Source: Caldithrix sp. (GTDB lineage Bacteria > KSB1 > UBA2214 > DYKH01). From it: a stretch of DNA of 41,435 nt. The notes beneath the pieces were generated by a model, which was given only the letters and a program-made list of their open reading frames with translations, searched no databases and had not been told where the DNA came from. Of the stretch, positions 31,251 to 37,727 are shown piece by piece. Position 1 is the first letter of the stretch. Every line of letters begins with the position of its first letter. The translations under genes and the position numbers were made by a program. The stretch spans positions 41,992-83,426 of the forward strand of contig DYKH01000006.1 of assembly GCA_020722685.1 (NCBI GenBank), given 5' to 3'.

Positions 31251-32411
31251 ATGCGAATCAAACTACGCGTGCTGGCCGCAAGTGTGATAGGTCTGGGTGT
31301 CTTGGCATTGCTCGCCTGCCAAAAGGATTCCGTGAAGAAAATCATCCAGTCCGGACTGGCGGTAGAAGAGTCCGAGCCGGACAAGCTGAATGCCTACCCC
31401 ATATTGAGTTACATGCAGACCAATTCGCCGGCGGCGCCGGCGGTCGATGGCGAAGCCAATGAAGACATTTGGCGCTTGACATTGCCCTATGAGGTGCAGA
31501 CTACCGGGGGCGCCAATGGGTTTGCGCCCAAGGTCACGCTGAAGGCCTTGTACGATAGCTACTATTTATTTCTCCTCGCCATCTGGGATGACACGACGGA
31601 GAGCTACCTCAAGGATATGTGGTGGTACGGCAGCGCAGTGCAAGGCGACACGACCTATAAGGTCAAGAGTCCCGAATATGGCTGGCACCGTTTTTCTGAG
31701 CCATTCTCAGGATATTTGGCGAACTTGGATAAAATCCGCATCGATACGACCAAGACGCCGCCGGACACCAATTATATCTATTCTTACAAAAAGATCGATA
31801 TCAGCGGCGACGAAGACGCTCTGTCCATCCTGTGGAATGTCAATTCTACCAACTTTCTCAACTGCACCAGCCTGTGTCATGGAAACCAAATGAATACGGA
31901 CACCAAAGAGTCCGCTGATCTTTGGTATTGGGCGGCGGCGCGGACCAATCCCAGAAAATGCGCGGATGATCGCTCCCTTGCCGAGACCGGGTTTGTCGAT
32001 GATACCGGCACTGCACCCTTTAAACTGAATGGCACAGGAACGGAGCCAGAGTTCGCTACTGCCAAGGATCCAGGAGCAAACGTCGCTTTTATCTATGATT
32101 CGACTGCGACGAAATATTATGCTACCCTCGATTGGGTGGGCGGCAACCGGGTGCCTGGCTATGTTCTAAGCTGGCCCACAGGCAGTCGCGCCGACGTTCG
32201 AGCGGCCGGTAAATTCGCCAACGGCAAATGGACCGTGGAAATTCGTAGAAGGCTGGACACATTCATAACGGACGGAACCGACGCCATATTTGATCCCGAC
32301 GCCGACGCAAATATCGAATTTCATCTGGCAGTGTATGACAATGCGCGCGGCAAGTCCCATGCAATTTCTTCGGGCACGAGTGTGCTGCACTTTTTGCAGT
32401 TGGTTAAGTGA
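31251..32411 (+). CDS. lipoprotein with EB_dh-like domain and CxxxCH haem-c-like motif
   Basis: ATG 31251 has GAGGAG 9 nt ahead; the frame extends further upstream without a site. The 386-aa product has a lipobox (GVLALLAC) and then PAVDGEANEDIWRLTLPYEV, parallel to the start of the upstream paralogue. It has SADLWYWAAARTNPRKCADD and ADVRAAGKFANGKWTVEIRR at the positions of the matching blocks there. Unlike the paralogue it has NCTSLCHGNQ (Cys205, Cys209, His210), a CxxxCH arrangement that could attach c-type haem, though the canonical motif is CxxCH. A role in surface or periplasmic electron transfer is inferred. A heptad-like trace (GCGGCCA GCGCACG) follows the stop. Confidence 0.72.
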   Translation: MRIKLRVLAASVIGLGVLALLACQKDSVKKIIQSGLAVEESEPDKLNAYPILSYMQTNSPAAPAVDGEANEDIWRLTLPYEVQTTGGANGFAPKVTLKALYDSYYLFLLAIWDDTTESYLKDMWWYGSAVQGDTTYKVKSPEYGWHRFSEPFSGYLANLDKIRIDTTKTPPDTNYIYSYKKIDISGDEDALSILWNVNSTNFLNCTSLCHGNQMNTDTKESADLWYWAAARTNPRKCADDRSLAETGFVDDTGTAPFKLNGTGTEPEFATAKDPGANVAFIYDSTATKYYATLDWVGGNRVPGYVLSWPTGSRADVRAAGKFANGKWTVEIRRRLDTFITDGTDAIFDPDADANIEFHLAVYDNARGKSHAISSGTSVLHFLQLVK

Positions 32412-32652
32412 AAAGCGGCCAGCGCACGGTGACGAGTTACTGCTTCTTACTCGTATGCGCCCTTTCAGCTTCAGCGGAAGCAAATCAATCTAAGCACGAT
32501 CTAGGAGAGTATTTGATAAGAAGTGTGTTTCGGTTGGACAGAATCACTTTGCACGACGAAAAGAGTCTGGAAGAGTAAACTTCTCGCTTAACTGTAAACA
32601 GTCATGCAAAAAGACAAATCATTTGCTATCCGTCACTGAGAGTGCGCTTTAG

Positions 32653-32892
32653 GTGACAAAATCCTTTGAAATAATTGGCGAAATTACTAACGTTGAGACG
32701 ATTGCCGTGGGTAACGCGATTCGGGATATTGCGCGATTGCGGAAGCAATACGGACAATCACGCTGGCAAAAACTCAAAGGAATCGCCCTCATTCGCCTGA
32801 GCAATGGCAACGTTCGCAGGGCTGAGTTGCACTGGTATGAGGCCCATAGTATCGGCAAGAAAGAGATGAAACGTAAGCGATACGTGGATTAG
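32653..32892 (+). CDS. small conserved protein of unknown function (first of a pair)
   Basis: The 79-aa protein starts at GTG 32653. It contains FEIIGEITNVETIAVGNAIR and LRKQYGQSRWQKLKGIALI, and ends ELHWYEAHSIGKKEMKRKRYVD. From memory, similar proteins of this length and ending occur in cyanobacteria, deltaproteobacteria and other environmental genomes next to the same partner as here. I cannot name a domain. The next gene starts 1 nt after the stop, so the pair is probably cotranslated. Confidence 0.7.
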   Translation: MTKSFEIIGEITNVETIAVGNAIRDIARLRKQYGQSRWQKLKGIALIRLSNGNVRRAELHWYEAHSIGKKEMKRKRYVD

Positions 32893-32893
32893 A

Positions 32894-33157
32894 ATGATGC
32901 CACTCAACAATTCGGAAACCTATCAGTTCGCGATTTGCATCGATAACTCAGAATATCCTGCTTCACTGGAGCTGCATAAAATCTATCGAGTAGTTCCGGA
33001 CAAAAATGCTGCACGAGATGGTGATGTGCGCATCATCGATGAAAGTGGGGAGGACTATCTTTTTCCCGCGAGCTACTTCGTCTTGGTTGATATTCCAGAT
33101 GGGGCGGGGCAGGTCTTGAACAAATCGTTTGCTGCAGATTTTCAGCCGGCGAGCTAA
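32894..33157 (+). CDS. small conserved protein of unknown function (second of the pair)
   Basis: The 87-aa protein begins at ATG 32894 (or ATG 32897), one nt after the previous stop. It contains FAICIDNSEYPASLELHKIY, RVVPDKNAARDGDVRIIDES and GEDYLFPASYFVLVDIP, a recurrent small-protein pattern I recall beside the same kind of partner in other genomes. No enzymatic motif is visible. The fold is probably a small beta barrel. The two-gene layout resembles toxin-antitoxin or regulatory cassettes, but nothing shows that directly. Confidence 0.72.
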   Translation: MMPLNNSETYQFAICIDNSEYPASLELHKIYRVVPDKNAARDGDVRIIDESGEDYLFPASYFVLVDIPDGAGQVLNKSFAADFQPAS

Positions 33158-33443
33158 GGGGTAGCGTCAGGCGTCGATCGGCGCCGTTCGGGCATCGGAC
33201 TATTCACCATCGCTTCGATAGCTATTTGCGCCTCTCAAAGAAGCGTGGCAAAAGATGATCTTTTGACGCCGTCTTTCATGAGTTGACTCAGGTGCGAGTT
33301 CGCGCTTGTGGTGATTTACAAATCCGACGAGCCTACGTTCAGTATACTGGCAATTCTTTTCGCGATTCAGAGGCCTTCTGTCAAAAGGACGGAATTATTT
33401 CGTGGCGAACAGGGGAAAGAAACGACTTGGAGACTATTAGATA

Positions 33444-34673
33444 ATGAGCTCTCGAAATGCTTTTCTCTGTGTGGCAATTTTATTGCTAATCAGTTTCTCA
33501 TTTTTCTTTGCCTGCAATATCAAGCCAACCGATCCGGGCAAGGCCAAAGGAAACGTTGCCCCGGAGACGTTCATCTCGCCGACGCCCCCGGAAGGATCGG
33601 AAAACAACCCTTTCCGCATTCGCCTGCAATGGCGGGGGAACGACTCCGATGGTCGCGTCAAGGAATACCAGTATCGCCTGGATGGGCCGCTCTTTGATAA
33701 TACCTGGATAACTACTCCAAATTATTACCAGAATTTTAAGCTGCGCAACGGCTGGTACACTCTGCAGGTGCGCTCCGTTGATGACGACGGCGCAGTGGAC
33801 GAGACACCCGCGACCCGGCGTTTCCATGTCCTTGGTCCCACCTTCGATAAAGGAATTTTGGTAATAGATGACGACAAGACCATTGATGACGAAGCAGATG
33901 ACCGGAAAGACATACTGATGGACTCGCTGATGATGCGCGCCGGCTTTACCAAGTATGCATTTTGGGACTATGAGAAAATGTTCGGTATTACTGAACACAT
34001 CGCGTTTACTGGCAAAGGTATCGATCTTCTGGGACAAGAGTACGACGGCCTCTCCGCCTTTTCCAGCGTTATATGGTACACCGGCCCCGGCGGCGAGAAT
34101 AATCTTTCCAAGAATGAGCGGCTGCTCATCGATTATATGGACATGGGCGGGAATCTCTGGTTGTCCGGAACGCTGGTCATGATGTCCATGTTGGGCGACA
34201 CGGCTGATGGCAGCGAAATCGCTCCGAATGCCTTGGCGCGAAAGTACCTCAAAATCCGGCGCGCCAAAGCCGCTTTGATCAAGACCGATATGTTTCTCAG
34301 CCGAATGCCCGGTTATCCCGATTTGGACAGCAAGTACGTCGTGCCGACTTCCGGGTTGACGGTTTACTTAGAAAACGCCTGCGATCAGCTCGTACCCGAG
34401 GCCGAAGGCGAAATACTCTATAGCTTCAGCAACAATATCTGGGTGGATGATCGCTTTGGGCAGGTGCAGTCCATCAATGCCGAAGAGTATGCCGGCAACC
34501 CGATTGCCATCCGCTATCGCAGTGACACCTACAAATCGGTTGTCTTCGGCTTTCCCTTGGTCAGAGCCACCAAGCGAGGGCGTCGCTACCAGAACAATAT
34601 CATGAACGAAGACCAGATGGTCGAGGTGGTCCGGCAGGTGCTGGTGAACGAGTTCGGGGAAATGCCGCAATAA
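33444..34673 (+). CDS. lipoprotein with Ig/FnIII-like domain and Rossmann-like C-terminal region
   Basis: This is a 409-aa lipoprotein from ATG 33444 with a lipobox (SFFFAC, Cys24). A beta-sandwich follows at about residues 40-130 (PEGSENNPFRIRLQWRGNDS, RVKEYQYRLDG, WYTLQVRSVDDDG), like Ig/FnIII-type domains that bind partners at the cell surface. The region about 135-405 starts GILVIDDDKTIDDEADDRKD and includes VIWYTGPGGENNLSKNERLL and MDMGGNLWLSGT. This resembles the glutamine-amidotransferase-like (GATase/ThuA-like) fold without clear catalytic residues. The function is unknown. It is followed by an intrinsic-type hairpin and is apparently a single-gene transcript. Confidence 0.72.
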   Translation: MSSRNAFLCVAILLLISFSFFFACNIKPTDPGKAKGNVAPETFISPTPPEGSENNPFRIRLQWRGNDSDGRVKEYQYRLDGPLFDNTWITTPNYYQNFKLRNGWYTLQVRSVDDDGAVDETPATRRFHVLGPTFDKGILVIDDDKTIDDEADDRKDILMDSLMMRAGFTKYAFWDYEKMFGITEHIAFTGKGIDLLGQEYDGLSAFSSVIWYTGPGGENNLSKNERLLIDYMDMGGNLWLSGTLVMMSMLGDTADGSEIAPNALARKYLKIRRAKAALIKTDMFLSRMPGYPDLDSKYVVPTSGLTVYLENACDQLVPEAEGEILYSFSNNIWVDDRFGQVQSINAEEYAGNPIAIRYRSDTYKSVVFGFPLVRATKRGRRYQNNIMNEDQMVEVVRQVLVNEFGEMPQ

Positions 34674-34694
34674 GCGGGAGAGTGTGTTTTCGGT

Positions 34695-34733
34695 CCAAAG
34701 CCTCGGAAAGCCTCCGGGGCTTTGGGCGTTTTA
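34695..34733 (+). terminator. probable intrinsic terminator
   Basis: CCAAAGCC (34695-34702) pairs with GGCTTTGG (34718-34725), extended by inner TCGG/CCGG-type pairing, and is followed by GCGTTTTAG. It lies 22 nt after the lipoprotein stop. Confidence 0.7.
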
Positions 34734-34836
34734 GGGAAGGCAATCAACGATAATTTCTGGCGAACTTGAGATTGAAATAATCACTCCAAAGCATTGGGGA
34801 CCGTTTCACAAAGAAATGCTCTCTCGAAAACATCAG

Positions 34837-34864
34837 TTGCATCATAGGGATTTTGTGCTATATT
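34837..34864 (+). promoter_or_regulatory. possible promoter of the first DUF433/DUF5615 pair
   Basis: TTGCAT (34837-34842), a 16-nt spacer, TATATT (34859-34864), about 100 nt ahead of the antitoxin start. Confidence 0.45.
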
Positions 34865-34967
34865 TAGCTACGGAGATGAAGAATGATCTACCAAATCTTC
34901 TGACCGTACAAGTCAGGTTGGAAGGTTGGTTTTTTGGAACCTACCACAGTAATCAAGCGAGGCTTTT

Positions 34968-35282
34968 ATGTCTCTTGTGGAAACCACATACGAACACATC
35001 ATCCTGGATGATAAGAATAATGCAATCATAGAAGGCACAAGAACAAAAGTGCTTCAACTCGTTCTCGATAGGATGGCCTATGGATGGAGTCCGGAAGAGC
35101 TTCACTTTCAGCATCCGCACTTGACCTTGGGTCAAATATACTCCGCTTTGGCCTATTACTCTGATCATCAAGAGGAGCTTGATTCAGAAATTGAAAGACA
35201 ATTGCAGAAAGTAGAGCATATGCGAAAAACGGCGGCTCCAACAGCTCTTGTACAGCGATTGAAAGCGAAGAAGCTGATCTGA
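34968..35282 (+). CDS. DUF433 (VapB45-like) antitoxin, copy 1
   Basis: The 104-aa protein starts at ATG 34968 with GAGG 5 nt ahead. The core is a DUF433 helix-turn-helix-like domain: HIILDDKNNAIIEGTRTKVL, MAYGWSPEELHFQHPHLTLG, QIYSALAYYSDHQEELD. Such proteins repress their own operon and neutralise the DUF5615/PIN-like toxin encoded next. The toxin starts 5 nt after this stop. A close second copy lies at 36140. The two are nearly identical through residue 60 and diverge in the C-terminal third, the region likely to contact the toxin (inference). Confidence 0.88.
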   Translation: MSLVETTYEHIILDDKNNAIIEGTRTKVLQLVLDRMAYGWSPEELHFQHPHLTLGQIYSALAYYSDHQEELDSEIERQLQKVEHMRKTAAPTALVQRLKAKKLI

Positions 35283-35287
35283 TAACC

Positions 35288-35629
35288 TTGAAGCTTTATA
35301 TGGATCATCAGGTGCCCCGGGCTATAACAGAAGGATTAAGAAGCCGGGGAGTGGATGTCGTCACGTCTTTTGAAGATAAGACCAGCGATTGGGGGGATTC
35401 GGAGCTTTTGGATCGCGCATCGCAATTGGGACGTGTGCTCTTCACGCAAGATTATGATTTGTTACAGGAAGCGACAAAACGGCAAAGGAGCGGCAGAGCG
35501 TTCCACGGCGTCATTTACGCGCATCAGTTACGCATTTCGATTGGGGCCTATGTTTGCGATTTGGAAGTCTTGGCGAAAGCGGGTGAAACTGCCGATCTTC
35601 TGAATCAAGTCCAGTACTTGCCCCTTTGA
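35288..35629 (+). CDS. DUF5615 PIN-like (VapC45-like) toxin, copy 1
   Basis: The 113-aa protein starts at TTG 35288 (MKLYMDHQVP...), the only start that keeps the N-terminal strand and the conserved Asp of YMDHQV. PIN-like acidic residues are visible: Asp6, Glu and Asp in VVTSFEDKTSDWGDSELLDR, and Asp in LFTQDYDLL. GVIYAHQLRISIG follows near the C-terminus. The family are predicted metal-dependent ribonuclease toxins paired with DUF433 antitoxins. The weak TTG start and lack of a good Shine-Dalgarno would keep toxin levels below antitoxin. Confidence 0.87.
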   Translation: MKLYMDHQVPRAITEGLRSRGVDVVTSFEDKTSDWGDSELLDRASQLGRVLFTQDYDLLQEATKRQRSGRAFHGVIYAHQLRISIGAYVCDLEVLAKAGETADLLNQVQYLPL

Positions 35630-35688
35630 GGTCGGGAAGATTGACCGCCCAACGAAGTGGAATGGATCAACAACTATTCTGTACGGAC

Positions 35689-35925
35689 ATGATCATGCTT
35701 CATTGTCCTATTTGTGGTTCGAAAAAGAGCCGTGAGGAAATCGTTGATGAAGTGTTCAAACTCAACGGAAAGCACGTTTTGGTAGAGGGTATTCCAGTTA
35801 AAGTTTGTGTACGGTGTGCTGATAAGACTTTTAGTCGCGAGACAACAGAGAGAATTCGGCGAATCGTACACGGTCAGTTGGAGCCTGCGAAATCAGTTCC
35901 GATGGATGTATTGGAATTCGTGTAA
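35689..35925 (+). CDS. YgiT/MqsA-type zinc-finger protein (orphan antitoxin-like)
   Basis: The protein is 78 aa from ATG 35689 (MIMLHCPICGSKKSREE); ATG 35662 in the same frame is an alternative start. Two zinc-binding pairs are seen (CPIC and CVRC), with IPVKVCVRCADKTFSRETTE leading into a helical C-terminus, the standard YgiT-type zinc-finger layout. Family members are usually antitoxins encoded right after a small DUF4258- or MqsR-type toxin. Here no toxin precedes it, since a DUF5615 gene from another system is directly upstream. With the attC-like site 41 nt after its stop it has the form of a single-gene integron cassette (inference). Confidence 0.8.
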   Translation: MIMLHCPICGSKKSREEIVDEVFKLNGKHVLVEGIPVKVCVRCADKTFSRETTERIRRIVHGQLEPAKSVPMDVLEFV

Positions 35926-35966
35926 CATCCAAACGCAATGAGACCCCTGATTGTCTATATCAAGCT

Positions 35967-36097
35967 GCCTCTAACGACCGGCTTGAGCGGAAGCGGCGTG
36001 CTGGATCATTTTTTGCAGGTGTGCAAGCAGCAGAATTCGTCGGTTTCGTCAACGTTTGTCGTGTAGTGCGGCGCCGCTTGACCCGAGCGTTAGACGA
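35967..36097 (+). other. integron attC-like recombination site
   Basis: A long imperfect palindrome of about 131 nt. The left arm reads CCTCTAACGACCGGCTTGAG then CGG. The right arm, reverse complemented, reads GTCTAACGCTCGGGTCAAGC then GG. The outer cores are TCTAAC (35970-35975) and GTTAGA (36089-36094), with the right one reading GCGTTAGACG as in classic 3' core sites (GTTRRRY). The arms pair at about 17 of 22 positions with small mismatches, as expected for attC extrahelical bases. Length fits the known attC range. It lies between the YgiT-type gene and the second DUF433/DUF5615 pair. Confidence 0.72.
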
Positions 36098-36139
36098 TTG
36101 GTACGTTGGAACCTACCACAATCATTTTGCGAGGCTTCT

Positions 36140-36454
36140 ATGTCTCTTGTAGAAACCACATACGAACACATCATCTTGGATGAAAAGAACAATGCAATTA
36201 TAGAAGGCACAAGAACAAAAGTACTTGCACTCGTTCTCGATAGAATGGCCTATGGATGGAGCCCGGAAGAGCTCCACTTTCAGCATCCCCATTTGACCAT
36301 GGGGCAAATATATGCTGCCTTGTCCTACTACTCCGATCCTCAAGAGGGGATCGACAAAGAGATCGAACGGCGACTCGAAATAGTAAACGAGATCCAACGA
36401 GATATGACACCGCCCCCTCTGATTACGCGGTTGAGGGCCAAGGGGCTGATCTAA
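36140..36454 (+). CDS. DUF433 (VapB45-like) antitoxin, copy 2
   Basis: The 104-aa protein from ATG 36140 has the same GAGGCTTCT start region as copy 1. The first 72 residues differ from copy 1 at only about eight positions; the C-terminal 30 residues diverge. The 5' flank is also duplicated for about 45 nt (GGAACCTACCACA), and similarity fades at the attC core just upstream. It should repress its operon and bind the toxin that follows. The frame is open further upstream, but the homologous copy fixes this start. Confidence 0.88.
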   Translation: MSLVETTYEHIILDEKNNAIIEGTRTKVLALVLDRMAYGWSPEELHFQHPHLTMGQIYAALSYYSDPQEGIDKEIERRLEIVNEIQRDMTPPPLITRLRAKGLI

Positions 36455-36471
36455 TTTAACTCAAGCTGTAC

Positions 36472-36801
36472 ATGGATCAAAATGTGTCCAAAGCTATTAC
36501 GAATGGATTGCGCATGAGGGGTGTCGATGTGATCACCGCATATGAGGACAACGCGAGCAAGTTGGCTGATTCGACCCTATTAAGCCGGGCCAGCGAATTG
36601 GGGCGAGTACTTTTTTCTCATGACGATGATTTGCTTGTGGAGGCGGTGAAGCGCCTAAAGGAAGGTGAAGTATTTAATGGAGTGATATACGCTCATCATT
36701 TGAAAGTGTCCATCGGAGTCTGCAATCGAGATCTGGAGATTATTGCAAAAGCCGGTGAGCCTGAAGACATGATCAACAGAGTGTATTTCTTACCATTTTG
36801 A
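36472..36801 (+). CDS. DUF5615 PIN-like (VapC45-like) toxin, copy 2, with shortened start
   Basis: The protein is 109 aa from ATG 36472 (MDQNVSKAITNGLRMRGVDV). It is clearly homologous to copy 1 (GRVLF, GVIYAHHLKVSIG, LEIIAKAGEP). In copy 1 translation starts four codons earlier at TTG; here the matching codon is CTC and an in-frame stop lies just before it, so the start has moved to the internal ATG. The first catalytic-type Asp is kept (MDQNV), so the protein may still be active, with a shorter first strand. The start is 17 nt after the antitoxin stop. Confidence 0.82.
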   Translation: MDQNVSKAITNGLRMRGVDVITAYEDNASKLADSTLLSRASELGRVLFSHDDDLLVEAVKRLKEGEVFNGVIYAHHLKVSIGVCNRDLEIIAKAGEPEDMINRVYFLPF

Positions 36802-36949
36802 TGATCCCGTATATGATCTCGGCCCTAAGCCTAAAGCGACAAATCGGATGAAAAACGCGAATCTCTGACGATTGCAGGGGGATAGAATTCTGCAGAGCGG
36901 CCCCAAATGAGTGACGAAATAAGAGTCGAGTGTGCGTTTTAATACTTTC

Positions 36950-36977
36950 TTGGTCTTAGTAGATTAAGAAATAATAC
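36950..36977 (+). promoter_or_regulatory. possible promoter of the BrnT/antitoxin pair
   Basis: TTGGTC (36950-36955), a 16-nt spacer, TAATAC (36972-36977). It ends 14 nt before the BrnT TTG start, so the 5' leader would be very short. Confidence 0.4.
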
Positions 36978-36991
36978 TCAGAGGCTATAAA

Positions 36992-37275
36992 TTGAAATTA
37001 ACCTTTGAATGGCACGAGGAAAAGGCTAGGAAGAATTTCCAAAAGCATAGGGTAAGTTTTGAGGAGGCAAAAACAGTTTTCAATGATCCGTTCTTAATGA
37101 CATTTCCGGATCCGGATCATTCTAAAATGAACAGCGATATCTCAATATCGGCGTTTCTGCAAAGGGACGAATGTTGATGGTGATTCACACTGAACGTGAA
37201 AGAAATATTCGAATCATCAGTTGCCGTAAGGTAACCGCAAGCGAAAGGAAAACATATGAAGAAAGAAATTCCTGA
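36992..37275 (+). pseudogene. brnT: BrnT-family toxin broken by a one-base frameshift
   Basis: The frame opens at TTG 36992 (AGAGG 7 nt ahead) and reads FEWHEEKARKNFQKHRVSFE, EAKTVFNDPF and FPDPDHS, a standard BrnT beginning. It leaves frame after HSK at about 37127. The family continuation is found in the next frame: EQRYLNIGVSAKGRMLMVIH, TERERNIRIISCRKVTASER, KTYEERNS, ending at TGA 37273. Restoring one A in the run at 37124-37127 would join both parts into a normal BrnT of about 95 aa. The stop overlaps the antitoxin start by 20 nt. Either the toxin is inactivated, or this is a homopolymer sequencing error. Confidence 0.85.
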
Positions 37276-37564
37276 GCAACTAGAGATGGATACCGACGAT
37301 ATGCGTCCAGAGTATGATTTTGCAAATATGGCCGGTGGTGTTCGAGGAAAGTACTACAAAGACTATCGTGCAGGGCATACGGTAAAGATTCACAAAACTG
37401 ATGGAACAACGCTTGTTCAGCATTTCAAACTTGAAGAAGGAGCAGTGATGCTTGAGCCGGATATACGAAAGTATTTTCCTGATTCGGAAGCCGTCAATGA
37501 TGCCTTGCGGTGCTTAATTCCTCTGCTATCCAAAAGGGGTAGAACAAAGAGAAAAAATGCCTAA
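37256..37564 (+). CDS. BrnT-partner antitoxin (BrnA/CopG-like)
   Basis: The 102-aa protein from ATG 37256 overlaps the 3' end of the brnT frame, a typical toxin-first brnTA layout. It has MRPEYDFANMAGGVRGKYYK, an inserted stretch (residues about 42-65) and then LEPDIRKYFPDSEAVNDALR, the ribbon-helix-helix-type end of antitoxins that pair with BrnT. It should bind DNA and repress the operon as well as neutralise BrnT. It is intact although its toxin frame is broken. Its stop codon lies inside a GCCTAAC motif that begins a possible degraded attC. Confidence 0.82.
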   Translation: MKKEIPEQLEMDTDDMRPEYDFANMAGGVRGKYYKDYRAGHTVKIHKTDGTTLVQHFKLEEGAVMLEPDIRKYFPDSEAVNDALRCLIPLLSKRGRTKRKNA

Positions 37565-37677
37565 CAAAAAACGAGCGGTCGGGGAAAGCCAAGGCCTGAT
37601 TTTCATAACGATGATACTTCCGATGCCTGGTTTTCGATCAAGCTTCGTCTTATGTTTTCCCCGCCGCCTATTTGGGA
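37559..37677 (+). other. degenerate attC-like site after the brnT/antitoxin pair
   Basis: GCCTAAC (37559-37565) fits the attC inverse core RYYYAAC and overlaps the antitoxin stop codon, as is common in cassettes. Inner arms GCGGTCGGGGAAA (37575-37587) and TTTTCCCCGCCGC (37655-37667) pair over 12 bp with one bulged T, like an extrahelical base. The right core, expected as GTTAGGC, is only TTTGGGA at about 37671-37677, so the site would be inactive. Confidence 0.4.
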
Positions 37678-37727
37678 CGAGAGATTTTGTTTACTAACCC
37701 GAGTGATCAGGAGAAAATATTGCCATT

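Noticed and set aside
35647..35653. GCCCAAC as the left core of another attC just after the first DUF5615 toxin
   Set aside because: It fits the core consensus, but I find no matching right core or pairing arms before the YgiT-type gene.
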